Source of the DNA: Peptococcaceae bacterium
Lineage (GTDB): Bacteria > Bacillota > DSM-521 > Neomoorellales > Neomoorellaceae
DNA: 36,625 nucleotides
Direction: 5' to 3'
Assembly (NCBI GenBank): GCA_003509545.1
Contig: DOLC01000102.1
Span: 1-36,625 of the forward strand
Positions 7,521 to 15,085 of the stretch are shown in pieces. The notes below the pieces were generated by a model that did no database searches, was not told the origin of the DNA, and saw only the letters and a list, made by a program, of their open reading frames with translations. Made by a program: the position numbers and the translations under genes. Position 1 is the stretch's first letter. Every line of letters starts with the position of its first letter.

Positions 7521-8927
7521 ATGCCCATCAAGTTTGGCACCGATGGCTGGAGGGCCATTACGGCGGACGAATTTACTTTTTTCCATGTCCGCCAGGTGGC
7601 CCAGGCTGTGGCGGACTACCTTCTGGAGACCACTTCCAACCGCCAGGTGGTCATCGGCTACGACCACCGCTTTTTGGCCGAGCATTTTGCCTCGGCCGCG
7701 GCAGAAGTTCTGGCCGGCAACGGTTTCACCGTCCTGTTTCCCCCGCAAGCCCTGCCTACGCCGGTCACCGCCTATGCCATCAAGACTTACGGCGCGGCTG
7801 GAGCCTTGATGTTTACCGCCAGCCACAACCCGCCGGAATATAACGGTGTCAAGTTCATTCCGGCCTACGCCGGTCCTGCCACCCCCGATATCACCGGGGC
7901 CATAGAAAAGAGGCTGGGAGAATCCCCCGCCGTGCGCAGGAAGGAGCTGGCGGCGGCCCGGCAAGAGGGCCTGGTGCGCAGCCTGGACCCCCGGGAGACG
8001 TATTTCGACCACCTACTGTCCTTGGTGGACGGCTCCTCCATACGCCAGGCGGGACTAAAGGTGGTAGTGGACCCCCTTTACGGCGCAGGAATAGGCTATT
8101 TGGAAACCCTCTTAGCGTCCCTGGGTTGTGAAGTTAAGGTGCTCCACAATTGGCGGGATCCCCTCTTCGGCGGCAAGCTGCCCGATCCCAGCGCAGCGGT
8201 GCTGGAAGAATTGGCGGCGCGTGTGAAGGAGGAGGGCGCCCACCTCGGTTTAGCCCTCGACGGGGATGCCGATCGCTTCGGCGTGGTCGATGCCGATGGT
8301 AGTTACCTCACCGCCAACCAGGTGCTCTTCTTGGTGCTGGCCCACCTGGTAGAAGGTAAAGGGCTTAGGGGGCCGGTGGCTCGCACGGTGGCCACCACCC
8401 ACCTCCTGGACCGTCTGGCCGGAGCCTATGGGCTCCGAGTAGAGGAAACACCGGTAGGCTTCAAATATATCGGTCAGGCCTTATTACATAAAGGGTGTAT
8501 CCTGGGAGGGGAGGAAAGCGGGGGCCTCAGCATCCGGGGGCACATCCCGGAGAAGGACGGCATCCTGGCGGCCCTCCTGGTAGCAGAAGCCAGGGCCCGG
8601 TACGGCCGTCCCTTGAAGGAAGTGATGTCAGAACTGATGGAACGGTACGGCCCCCTTTTCAGCGAGCGCCTTGACCTCCCCGTCACGCCGTCGGCTAAAG
8701 AGCGGGTGTTAAAGGAGCTTACCTCTTTTGAGCCGGAGGAGCTCGGCGGCCACCCCGTTGCCGGGCGTTCAACGGTGGACGGCCTCAAGGTCGTCCTGGC
8801 CGACGGCAGCTGGGCCTTGCTACGGCCCTCGGGCACCGAGCCCCTTTTCAGGCTGTATGTGGAGGCTTCCAGCAAAGAAAAGCTCCGCCGCCTCCAAGAG
8901 GAAATAAGGGAGGCTTTTAAGATTTAA
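7521..8927 (+). CDS. Phosphoglucomutase/phosphomannomutase (alpha-D-phosphohexomutase)
   Basis: Interconverts hexose 6-phosphate and hexose 1-phosphate, supplying sugar 1-phosphate for nucleotide-sugar and wall polymer synthesis. The 468-residue length fits the four-domain superfamily. Visible sites in order: phosphoserine loop TASHNPPEYNG with Ser101, metal loop DGDADR (247-252), sugar-specificity loop GGEESGG (329-335), and phosphate-binding loop RPSGTEP (435-441). GEESGG fits glucose and mannose substrates, so it is not GlmM, whose loop differs. Start ATG 7521 has GAGGAGGG at 7507-7514. Whether glucose or mannose phosphate is preferred cannot be read from the sequence. Confidence 0.9.
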   Translation: MPIKFGTDGWRAITADEFTFFHVRQVAQAVADYLLETTSNRQVVIGYDHRFLAEHFASAAAEVLAGNGFTVLFPPQALPTPVTAYAIKTYGAAGALMFTASHNPPEYNGVKFIPAYAGPATPDITGAIEKRLGESPAVRRKELAAARQEGLVRSLDPRETYFDHLLSLVDGSSIRQAGLKVVVDPLYGAGIGYLETLLASLGCEVKVLHNWRDPLFGGKLPDPSAAVLEELAARVKEEGAHLGLALDGDADRFGVVDADGSYLTANQVLFLVLAHLVEGKGLRGPVARTVATTHLLDRLAGAYGLRVEETPVGFKYIGQALLHKGCILGGEESGGLSIRGHIPEKDGILAALLVAEARARYGRPLKEVMSELMERYGPLFSERLDLPVTPSAKERVLKELTSFEPEELGGHPVAGRSTVDGLKVVLADGSWALLRPSGTEPLFRLYVEASSKEKLRRLQEEIREAFKI

Positions 8928-8933
8928 CGTGTC

Positions 8934-9098
8934 TCAGCTTCCAAAATAGAGGGCGTACTCCTCGGGCGCCAGTTCCCGGTAGCAGGTGGGACACAGGACG
9001 CCCTGGGAGGGGACCTCCACGGGAGTCTCCCCTAAAATGCGGCTCATCAAACTGGTAGAGGCTCCACAGCGCAGGCAGGCATCAGGGGCCGGCTTCAC
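8934..9098 (-). CDS. Small zinc-ribbon protein (54 residues)
   Basis: On the minus strand, a GTG at 9098 opens a 54-residue frame ending TGA at 8934. It starts MKPAPDACLRCGAST and carries two cysteine pairs, CxxC at residues 8-11 and CPTC at 36-39, as expected for a zinc ribbon or zinc knuckle. A purine-rich AGAGGTGG (minus strand, 9115-9108) lies 9 bases before the start. It converges on the phosphohexomutase gene with only 6 bases between stops. No specific family is recognised; the C-terminal REL-EEY-LYFG part looks like a conserved tail rather than random sequence. Metal binding is inferred from the cysteines. Confidence 0.65.
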   Translation of the reverse strand: MKPAPDACLRCGASTSLMSRILGETPVEVPSQGVLCPTCYRELAPEEYALYFGS

Positions 9099-9223
9099 CT
9101 TCGTTCACCACCTCTCTAACCTAAAGTATGTGTAGCTTGGGCCGGGGCATACCTCCGCGGTAGTGGGAACTCTTGGAGCAACAGGGGGCCTTCCCTCATA
9201 AGATAAACCGGGAGGGATGCCCC

Positions 9224-9685
9224 GTGGCCTTTGTCCTACTTCTCGGGATTGCCGTGGCCGCCTTCGTAATGTTAGTCTACCCCCTGCTGGGGAGAGTTTT
9301 CCCAGAACAAGGGGATGGGATCCGCCTGTTGCTTATAGTGCAGAACCTGGAGGAATGTATCGAAGGAATTATAAGGGAGATACTGTGGCGGAGTTCCTTT
9401 ATAGGTCAACAGTTGGAGCTGGTGGTGCTGGACATGGGGTCTACGGATGACACCCAGGCTATTTTGCGGCGATTTACCCATTCCTACCCCGCCTGCACGG
9501 TGATCTCGTGGCCGGAAGGGGAGACGGAGCGGAACCTCTTCGAGGCAACCCTCGGAGCTGGAGGCGGAGTGATCCTGTGGGATTTAAGGGGGCAGCCCTG
9601 CCGCCGGGGCAGGGAGTGGGGATATCCTTTTAGGCAATTTTTGGATAAAAATATTACTTCTGCCAGCAGGGAAACAGACGGCTGA
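9224..9685 (+). CDS. Membrane-anchored, truncated glycosyltransferase-2-like protein
   Basis: A 153-residue protein with one N-terminal helix (about residues 2-22) followed by a short alpha/beta region. IRLLLIVQNLEECIEGIIRE and LVVLDMGSTDDTQAILRRF match the first two beta-alpha units of GT2 glycosyltransferases, including the DxGSTDxT nucleotide-binding turn, here DMGSTDDT. The protein stops before the DXD and catalytic-base region of true GT2 enzymes, so transferase activity is doubtful. GTG 9224 has GGGAGGG at 9210-9216; an upstream TTG at 9173 is less likely. Such stubs are seen in related Clostridia, so it may be a stable, repurposed domain rather than a decay product. Confidence 0.65.
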   Translation: MAFVLLLGIAVAAFVMLVYPLLGRVFPEQGDGIRLLLIVQNLEECIEGIIREILWRSSFIGQQLELVVLDMGSTDDTQAILRRFTHSYPACTVISWPEGETERNLFEATLGAGGGVILWDLRGQPCRRGREWGYPFRQFLDKNITSASRETDG

Positions 9686-9695
9686 CGGCGAATCT

Positions 9696-9720
9696 TACAG
9701 GAGCATATATGCGACCTGTA
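9696..9720. promoter_or_regulatory. Dyad-symmetric site before the diguanylate cyclase gene
   Basis: TACAGG (9696-9701) mirrors CCTGTA (9715-9720), enclosing a perfect palindrome GCATATATGC (9703-9712). It ends 21 bases before ATG 9742. The nested symmetry suggests an operator or a hairpin close to the ribosome binding site. No T-run follows, so it is not a terminator. Confidence 0.45.
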
Positions 9721-9741
9721 GGGAAGTAGGTAAGCCGAACG

Positions 9742-10824
9742 ATGAGCAATCTTCCCAACGGACCGTTTCATATCCTCTGGGCCATAATGGGTATGGCTTG
9801 TCTTTTTTTTGCCCTCTCCACCTCCAAGCCTCCGTCCCCCTGGGGTTTAGCCCTGGCAGCCCTTCTGATCCAGTTGGCCTTCTGGTCCCCGTCTTGCTGG
9901 CAGCAATGCCGCTGGGGCCGTTGGGCCGTGTACGGCGCTGGTATGGTACTGGCGGCATGGTGGATTTACAGTGAGGGTGCCCTGACGGCCGTCTATCCCG
10001 AGGCGCTTTTTTTAGCGCCTATGGTGGCCGTTTTGGGAGACCGGCGCCGGGAGGGCCTGTTCTTAATCGGGGCGGCGCTCATTACCGGAATTGTTCTGGG
10101 GCCGGCGGCGGAACCCCGCGATATCCCCTGGTTCTGGCCGGAACTGGCGGGCTGGACCGTATTAAGTCTGGCCTTATGGTTCGTTTTAAGCCACCTTTGG
10201 GAGAGGCACAGGCTGGCGGTGCGCCAGGAAGAATTGTTGCGGCGCCTAAAGCAGGAGTGTGATGAAACCCGGGCCAGGCTTGCCGAGGCGGAACGTTTGG
10301 CCGTGACCGATCACCTTACGCAGCTGTCCAACCAGCGCTATTTTGACCATATGTTAGAAAAGCTGACCCAGGAACCCCATAAATTCTCTTCCCTGTCCGT
10401 CCTCATGGTCGACCTCGACCATTTCAAAGAGGTAAACGACACATACGGACACATGATAGGCAATCAGGTGTTAACGGAAGTGGGCGAGCTGCTCAAGCAC
10501 CAGGTCCGGGCAAGGGATGTGGTGGCCCGTTACGGCGGAGAAGAATTCGCCTTGATCCTCCCGGGCGCGGACTGCGGCCAGGCCCAGCAGGTGGCGGAGC
10601 GCATCCGCAAGGCCATACAGGAGCACGTTTTTGCCCGGGATAAGGGCGTAGAAGTCCGCCTTACGGTGAGCATCGGCATAGCTTCCTGGCCCCATGATGC
10701 CCGGGAGAGGACGGAGCTTTTAAGCCGGGCCGACGCCGCCCTCTATATGGCCAAGAGATCAGGCCGCAACAGCATCTGCGCCTATACCCTGGCCCAAGGA
10801 TTGGGCTCAAACGGAAGTTTATAA
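9742..10824 (+). CDS. Membrane-bound diguanylate cyclase (GGDEF domain)
   Basis: Makes cyclic di-GMP from two GTP. The 360-residue protein has five to six hydrophobic helices in residues 8-160 forming an uncharacterised membrane sensor, a coiled-coil linker (about 165-190), and a GGDEF domain (about 195-350). The active-site motif reads GGEEF (265-269) and the product-inhibition I-site RxxD is RARD (256-259), exactly five residues upstream, so both catalysis and feedback inhibition look intact. VDLDHFKEVND carries the expected metal-binding Asp. The start is ATG 9742 with GGGAAGTAGG at 9721-9730. c-di-GMP usually governs motility and surface life, notable beside a locus that lacks its flagellar genes. 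Confidence 0.88.
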   Translation: MSNLPNGPFHILWAIMGMACLFFALSTSKPPSPWGLALAALLIQLAFWSPSCWQQCRWGRWAVYGAGMVLAAWWIYSEGALTAVYPEALFLAPMVAVLGDRRREGLFLIGAALITGIVLGPAAEPRDIPWFWPELAGWTVLSLALWFVLSHLWERHRLAVRQEELLRRLKQECDETRARLAEAERLAVTDHLTQLSNQRYFDHMLEKLTQEPHKFSSLSVLMVDLDHFKEVNDTYGHMIGNQVLTEVGELLKHQVRARDVVARYGGEEFALILPGADCGQAQQVAERIRKAIQEHVFARDKGVEVRLTVSIGIASWPHDARERTELLSRADAALYMAKRSGRNSICAYTLAQGLGSNGSL

Positions 10825-10862
10825 CGGGAGTTAACGATAAGAGGTGTTCCCATTAAGGCCCC

Positions 10863-12635
10863 ATGGCAGAGAGTGTTTTCTGCTGGCAAGGCTACTTGTA
10901 TATCGTGTATGACGGCGGAACAGGACGGTTGGGGTTGACCCACCGCCCTGCCTTGGACCGGCGTTTTTGGGAGCTTAAGGGGTACCCTTTTATGGACTTG
11001 GTCTCGCCGTGTCTAAATTTGGGCACGGCTTTCTTTTTGCAGGGGTACGTGGAGGAGCGCTGGGCGGCGGCCCGGTATAGACTTGCCAAGGTGGACTCGA
11101 TCTTAAGGGAAGCGTCCCGGCGCTGGAAAGTTCCCCTGGCCCGGCGGCCTGCTCCTGCGGCCGAACCCCTGCCGCCGGAAGAAGAAGCCCGCCTTGTGGG
11201 CAGGGTCTTGTCCGGGCGTATCCTTTTGCTCGAGGAAGTAGGCCGCGCCCTGGGGGAGAACGGTGTACGGGTGACGGGAGAACTGGCCGACCTCCTCCAT
11301 TATCTTTATCTCCAAGGGGAATGCGAACTGTGGCCGGCAGTTGGATACGATGCCCGGGGCGTCCCTAAATGTAACCGCTGCGGCCAGGGGGACAAGCTGT
11401 ATCGCGCGAGCTGCGGGGCCTGCGGCAGCACTCACTGCTACGTGTGCGAGGGCTGTCTGGAACTGGGGGAGGCCCGTACCTGCCGCGCCCTTTACGCCCG
11501 GCCGCGGTCGGAAAGGGACGGCCTTTTTCCCTGTCGTACCGTGAGCCCCGTCCTTCCTTTTTCGTTAACGCGGGCTCAGGAGGAAGCAGCCTTGGAGGCG
11601 AAGGCCTTTGTGGAAGAAGGGAAGTCCCCCCGGTGCCTCATCTGGGCGGCCTGCGGGGCCGGGAAGACGGAGGTGGCCTACGGCGCCCTGGCCGCGGCCC
11701 TCAGCCGGGGTAAGGAGGTACTTTACACCTGCCCTCGGCGGGAAACTACTAAAGAGATATACCGGAGGCTGCAGCAGGCCTTCCCGGGGGTAGAGATGAC
11801 CGTCCTCCACGGAGAAAGCGGCTCCAAGTATACACCGGCCCAGTTGGTGGCGGCCACCACCCACCAGGTGTTGCGGTGCTACCGGCGCTTTGACCTCATT
11901 ATTTTGGACGAAGTGGATGCCTTCCCCCTAGCCGGAGATGCGCGCCTTTATTACGGGTTGGAGCGTAGCCTCAGGGCTGGCGGCCAAATTCTGTATATGA
12001 CGGCCACGCCCCTACCGGAGCTTGCCGCCCAGGCCAGGCGGAGGCGGCTGCCTGTTATCTATTTGCCGGCTCGCCCCCACGGATATCCTCTGCCCGAGCC
12101 CCAAATTATTTTGGCCAGGAGTCTCCGCCGGCCCACGGACCAGTTGCCGCGGCAAGTAGCCGAATGCCTTCGTACGACCATCCTCGAGGATCGGGCCTCC
12201 CTCTTAGTCTTTGTACCCGCAGTGGATCTGGTGGCCCGGGTGGTGGACGGGCTGCTGGGGTGCCGGGAATTCGAGGGCCTGGGAGAATGGGTGAAGGGAT
12301 GCCATGCGGCCCTGCCGGAGCGGGAAGAAGTGCTGGAGGCCTTTCGCCGGGGGGAATTTCCCGTCTTGGTTACCACCACTCTTTTAGAGAGGGGCATCAC
12401 CCTTTCCCGTCTGAACGTCATGGTCCTCTTTGCTCACCACCGGCGGATTTTCGACCAGAATACCTTAGTGCAGATTGCGGGGCGGGCAGGAAGAACGGCT
12501 TCTTTTCCCCATGGGAAGGTGTGGCTGGTGGCCGACAGGATCACCCCCGAAATGGCGGAGGCCCGGCGCATTATCCGCTCCTTTAACCGTCTAGCCTTCC
12601 GGAGGGGTTACCTGGAGCCCACAGGAAGGAGGTAA
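10863..12635 (+). CDS. comFA: Competence helicase ComFA (DNA translocase)
   Basis: DEAD-like helicase superfamily 2 protein that drives single-stranded DNA through the competence channel at the inner membrane. Its 590 residues exceed B. subtilis ComFA (about 460) through an N-terminal extension of roughly 150 residues of unknown role. Then come a multi-cysteine zinc finger (Cys at 170, 173, 184, 187, 192, 195, 198, 207), Walker A AACGAGKT (262-269), the DEVD box (349-352), MTATP (379-383) and a QIAGRAGR motif VI near residue 540. All helicase motifs look intact. It is followed 3 bases later by comFC, the classical comF operon order. Confidence 0.9.
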   Translation: MAESVFCWQGYLYIVYDGGTGRLGLTHRPALDRRFWELKGYPFMDLVSPCLNLGTAFFLQGYVEERWAAARYRLAKVDSILREASRRWKVPLARRPAPAAEPLPPEEEARLVGRVLSGRILLLEEVGRALGENGVRVTGELADLLHYLYLQGECELWPAVGYDARGVPKCNRCGQGDKLYRASCGACGSTHCYVCEGCLELGEARTCRALYARPRSERDGLFPCRTVSPVLPFSLTRAQEEAALEAKAFVEEGKSPRCLIWAACGAGKTEVAYGALAAALSRGKEVLYTCPRRETTKEIYRRLQQAFPGVEMTVLHGESGSKYTPAQLVAATTHQVLRCYRRFDLIILDEVDAFPLAGDARLYYGLERSLRAGGQILYMTATPLPELAAQARRRRLPVIYLPARPHGYPLPEPQIILARSLRRPTDQLPRQVAECLRTTILEDRASLLVFVPAVDLVARVVDGLLGCREFEGLGEWVKGCHAALPEREEVLEAFRRGEFPVLVTTTLLERGITLSRLNVMVLFAHHRRIFDQNTLVQIAGRAGRTASFPHGKVWLVADRITPEMAEARRIIRSFNRLAFRRGYLEPTGRR

Positions 12636-12638
12636 CGA

Positions 12639-13358
12639 GTGGGCACGATGGGACGGAGGGATTGGCTTTTCGTCAAGGGCAGGGAGTGTTTCCTGTGCCG
12701 CCGGCCCGTGGCCGCAGGACACCTCTGCCCGTCCTGCAGCCGGACCCTCGAAATGTGGGAACAGGAGTTCCGGCCCTGCCGGCGCTGCGGGCGTCTGCTG
12801 CGCAAGGAGTATACGGCGGAACTTTGCCCCCAATGTCAGGAAAAATTGCCTCCCTTTCGCCTGGCGCGGGCCGTGGGGCCCTACCGGGGCGAACTGCGGA
12901 GGGCCATCCTGGAACTCAAGTACCGGGGCCGGCGTTCCCTGGCCTTCCCCCTGGGATATCTCTTGAGCCGGGTAGTGGCGGAGGAGCCCCTTTACGGCCG
13001 CCCCCAGGCGGTCATACCTGTGCCTCTAAGCTCCCGGCGGTTCAAGGAGCGCGCCTTTAACCAGTCCGCCCTATTGAGCGAGGAATTGGGTCGCTTTTTG
13101 GGACTCAAGGTTCTCGACAGGGTCTTGGTCAAGGAGCGCCACACTCCGCCCCAGGCCGGCCTGGATCGCCCGGCCCGGCTCCAGAATCTGCAGGGGAGTT
13201 TTGCGGTGGTCGAATCCTCCAGTGTAGAAGGACTCGATGTGTTATTGGTGGACGATGTCTTGACCACCGGAATTACGGCGGCCGCTTGTACGGTCGCCCT
13301 CCTGCAGGGAGGGGCCCGATCTGTGGCGGTGGTGACGGTGGCCACCAGCCTTTGTTAG
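12639..13358 (+). CDS. comFC: Competence protein ComFC (phosphoribosyltransferase-like)
   Basis: Double-zinc-finger and PRTase-fold partner of ComFA in natural transformation. The 239-residue protein has N-terminal cysteine pairs CLCRRP...CPSC and CRRCGR...CPQC, and a C-terminal PRPP-binding loop VLLVDDVLTTGIT (about residues 201-213). GTG 12639 follows GGAAGGAGG (12624-12632), which overlaps the end of comFA; an ATG at 12648 is an alternative start. In B. subtilis the next genes are yvyF-flgM and the flagellar cluster; here a long non-coding stretch follows instead. Whether this organism is competent depends on com genes outside the window. Confidence 0.9.
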   Translation: MGTMGRRDWLFVKGRECFLCRRPVAAGHLCPSCSRTLEMWEQEFRPCRRCGRLLRKEYTAELCPQCQEKLPPFRLARAVGPYRGELRRAILELKYRGRRSLAFPLGYLLSRVVAEEPLYGRPQAVIPVPLSSRRFKERAFNQSALLSEELGRFLGLKVLDRVLVKERHTPPQAGLDRPARLQNLQGSFAVVESSSVEGLDVLLVDDVLTTGITAAACTVALLQGGARSVAVVTVATSLC

Positions 13359-13364
13359 GGGCCG

Positions 13365-13530
13365 TTCGACAAGTAAGGGTATATATTTTGGCCTTATCCG
13401 ACATATTTCTTCCTCATCCACATCGAAGTCCACAGCAGCAAGGCAGTATCGGCAGGTTATTAACAGACTTATCCACTTTATCCACAGAGACGAGGGTCCA
13501 GTCCGCGTGTGGAAGAAGGTGTTTTCGACA
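13365..13530. promoter_or_regulatory. Two candidate Spo0A boxes
   Basis: TTCGACA occurs at 13365-13371 and 13524-13530, the reverse complement of the core Spo0A box TGTCGAA. The second extends to CTTGTCGAAAAC on the minus strand, close to the wider consensus. They flank the DnaA-box-like sites. A 7-base core is common by chance, so the support comes from the pairing and the context. Confidence 0.35.
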
Positions 13531-13643
13531 AGACATCGTCTGACAGGCCGCCTGCGGCGCGCGGAGGGCCTTCGACGGTTCTCATCTTCTGGGGCCAGGG
13601 GCCGTCCGGCACCGGTGGCCCAATCTAAAAGACTTGTGAAAAA
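13414..13643. promoter_or_regulatory. Cluster of DnaA-box-like sequences
   Basis: The non-coding stretch after comFC contains a perfect DnaA box TTATCCACA (13478-13486) abutting TTATCCACT (13469-13477), a one-mismatch TCATCCACA (13414-13422), and on the minus strand TTTTTCACA (13643-13635), which fits the relaxed consensus. The tandem pair follows an AT-rich TTATTAACAG. This resembles a DnaA titration or regulatory site; the replication origin itself normally lies by dnaA, which is not here. Apart from these sites and the Spo0A-like boxes I see no gene between 13359 and 13827. Confidence 0.5.
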
Positions 13644-13729
13644 CTCATTTTAATTGGCAGGTATTTGCTGTCCGGCATGGAATCCTATTACCGTCTCTGT
13701 CCCAGAAGGAAATGGCTTCTTTCCAGAGG

Positions 13730-13772
13730 TTTTAAACAGGGCCCAAGGTAGCTGAATTTTTAAACAGGCCCA
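13730..13772. repeat. Pair of direct repeats upstream of mazEF
   Basis: TTTTAAACAGGGCCCA (13730-13745) recurs as TTTTAAACAGGCCCA (13758-13772), a 28-base period with one base deleted. They may be remnants of insertion sequence ends or a duplicated binding site. Confidence 0.55.
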
Positions 13773-13827
13773 TGAATTAGTTCCTGAGAGTGGCCGGTAT
13801 TATTCACGCCTTCCTTTTTATTTTTAC

Positions 13828-13856
13828 TTGTATCTCGGGCATTAAAAGTATATACT
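13828..13856 (+). promoter_or_regulatory. Promoter and palindromic operator of mazEF
   Basis: TTGTAT (13828-13833) and TATACT (13851-13856) lie 17 bases apart, about 30 bases before the mazE start. The -10 element is part of a perfect 10-bp palindrome AGTATATACT (13847-13856), which suits autoregulation by a MazE-type antitoxin. Confidence 0.55.
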
Positions 13857-13887
13857 ATGTATAAACAAAGAAGGGGTGAAGAACGTT

Positions 13888-14121
13888 ATGCAACCTCATG
13901 TGCAAAAGTGGGGCAACAGTTTAGGGATACGTATCCCTTTATCCCTGGCCCAAAAAGTAGGCCTTAGAGAAGGTACACCGGTGGATTTGCAAGTAGAACA
14001 GGACGCGATAATTATTCGTCGTAAAAAGCACAGCCTGGAACAAATGCTGGCCCAGGTTACATCGGATAATACTCATGGTGAAATAGATACTGGGCCTCAA
14101 GTTGGGCGGGAAATATGGTAA
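13888..14121 (+). CDS. mazE: MazE/AbrB-fold antitoxin
   Basis: A 77-residue SpoVT/AbrB-type swapped-hairpin DNA-binding protein: VQKWGNSLGIRIPLSLAQKVGLREGTPVDLQVEQDAIIIRR is the classical MazE N-terminal fold, followed by an acidic, probably disordered tail that would bind the toxin. It is expected to neutralise MazF and repress its own promoter through the palindrome at 13847-13856. ATG 13888 follows AAGGGGTG (13871-13878); a GTG at 13876 would overlap that site. The 3' end overlaps mazF by 7 bases. The pair is AT-richer than the surrounding genes, suggesting horizontal arrival. Confidence 0.85.
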   Translation: MQPHVQKWGNSLGIRIPLSLAQKVGLREGTPVDLQVEQDAIIIRRKKHSLEQMLAQVTSDNTHGEIDTGPQVGREIW

Positions 14122-14462
14122 ACGCGGTGGAAACCTATATTCCCGAACGTGGTGATATAGTCTGGCTCCAGTTTAATCCCCGGGCAGGACATGAGCAAGC
14201 TGGTAGGCGGCCAGCGCTGGTAATTTCCCCTCAACTCTATAACGGCAAAGTGGGGTTGGCTCTTTTTTGCCCCATTACTACAAAGGCGAAGGGTTATCCC
14301 TTTGAAGTCGAGATACCGGCTGGTTTAAAGATTACCGGAGTGATCCTGGCAGACCAGGTAAAAAGCCTCGACTGGCAGGCAAGGGAGGCGCAATTTGCCT
14401 GTAAAGTCCCGGCAGAGGTGGTAGCAGAAGTTCAGGCTAAAGTTCAGGTGTTGATCTTCTAA
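14115..14462 (+). CDS. mazF: MazF-family mRNA interferase toxin
   Basis: A 115-residue CcdB/PemK-fold endoribonuclease predicted to cleave mRNA at short specific sequences. ERGDIVWLQFNPRAGHEQAGRRPALVIS (residues 11-38) and LFCPITTKAKGYPFEV (50-65) are the standard conserved blocks; the catalytic Arg and Thr of the family fall in RRPALV (31-36) and PITT (53-56). It looks intact. ATG 14115 overlaps the mazE 3' end, so translation is coupled. The target sequence cannot be deduced. It stands where flagellar genes are found in B. subtilis. Confidence 0.88.
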   Translation: MVNAVETYIPERGDIVWLQFNPRAGHEQAGRRPALVISPQLYNGKVGLALFCPITTKAKGYPFEVEIPAGLKITGVILADQVKSLDWQAREAQFACKVPAEVVAEVQAKVQVLIF

Positions 14463-14577
14463 GTTACAAAAGGTGGAGAATAAATGATAACTAGATAAGA
14501 TGTAGCCAATAAGTTAATTGAGTATCTAAATCTCAATAATTTACTTCTATCTCGTTTATAAGGAGCGGATAGAAGTT

Positions 14578-14858
14578 ATGTCCTTTGTTTTCTAGCTGGC
14601 CCTTCTGGTGGCAGCCTATCTGGAGTATCAGGTGAGGAAGAGTCTAAAGCAGGAAGAGACCTCTTTAATCCTGCCGGGGAAACGTAAGAACACTAACCCC
14701 ACAGCCAGGGCCCTCTGGAAATGCTGGATTATCTCCTGGTGGTTAAACAGGGTTCGGACCGGGCGCTAATCAACTATCACGGGTCGGAGGTTATTAGGGC
14801 CCTTGAACTTGCAGGTTTCGGTAAGAAGATCTATTTGTTCCCACCTTGTGGTGGATAA
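14578..14858 (+). pseudogene. Decayed transposase C-terminal fragment
   Basis: An in-frame stop (TAG 14593) and a frameshift near 14715-14721 break the frame. Before the shift, 14596-14720 reads LALLVAAYLEYQVRKSLKQE and continues to NPTARALW; after it, from 14721, comes MLDYLLVVKQGSDRALINYH and GSEVIRALELAGFGKKIYL, stop at 14856. The two parts join as the end of an IS4/IS1634-like transposase (arginine-rich helix, then a PTARALW segment). That family call is from memory of such proteins. I see nothing in 14463-14577, and only the csp promoter in 14859-15085. Confidence 0.55.
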
Positions 14859-14988
14859 AGGTATTGCTCAGTGCACCCCTCAAAAAAACAGTGGTATTTG
14901 TATGCAAGGGTGCCGAATGTGGGTTAGAAACTCGAGTGAGGTCTCTTTTACCTACTAAAGGTTTACACGTACCTCTTTGCCCTGCCGT

Positions 14989-15017
14989 TTGACTTTGGGC
15001 GATCCGTGTGCTAGAAT
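14989..15017 (+). promoter_or_regulatory. Sigma-A promoter of the cold-shock gene
   Basis: TTGACT (14989-14994) and TAGAAT (15012-15017) are 17 bases apart. Transcription would start near 15024, giving a leader of about 60 bases. Confidence 0.75.
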
Positions 15018-15085
15018 AAAACTACTTCAGGGTTGTTAAGGGACCTTGGGGTGCAAGAAATTGTTTAGGAGGAAGGTTTTACAGA

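Noticed and set aside
13359..13643. A replication origin (oriC)
   Set aside because: DnaA boxes are few, no dnaA or dnaN is adjacent, and there is no extended AT-rich unwinding element; a DnaA regulatory or titration site fits better.
13876..13887. GTG start of mazE at 13876
   Set aside because: It overlaps the AAGGGGTG ribosome binding site that serves ATG 13888.
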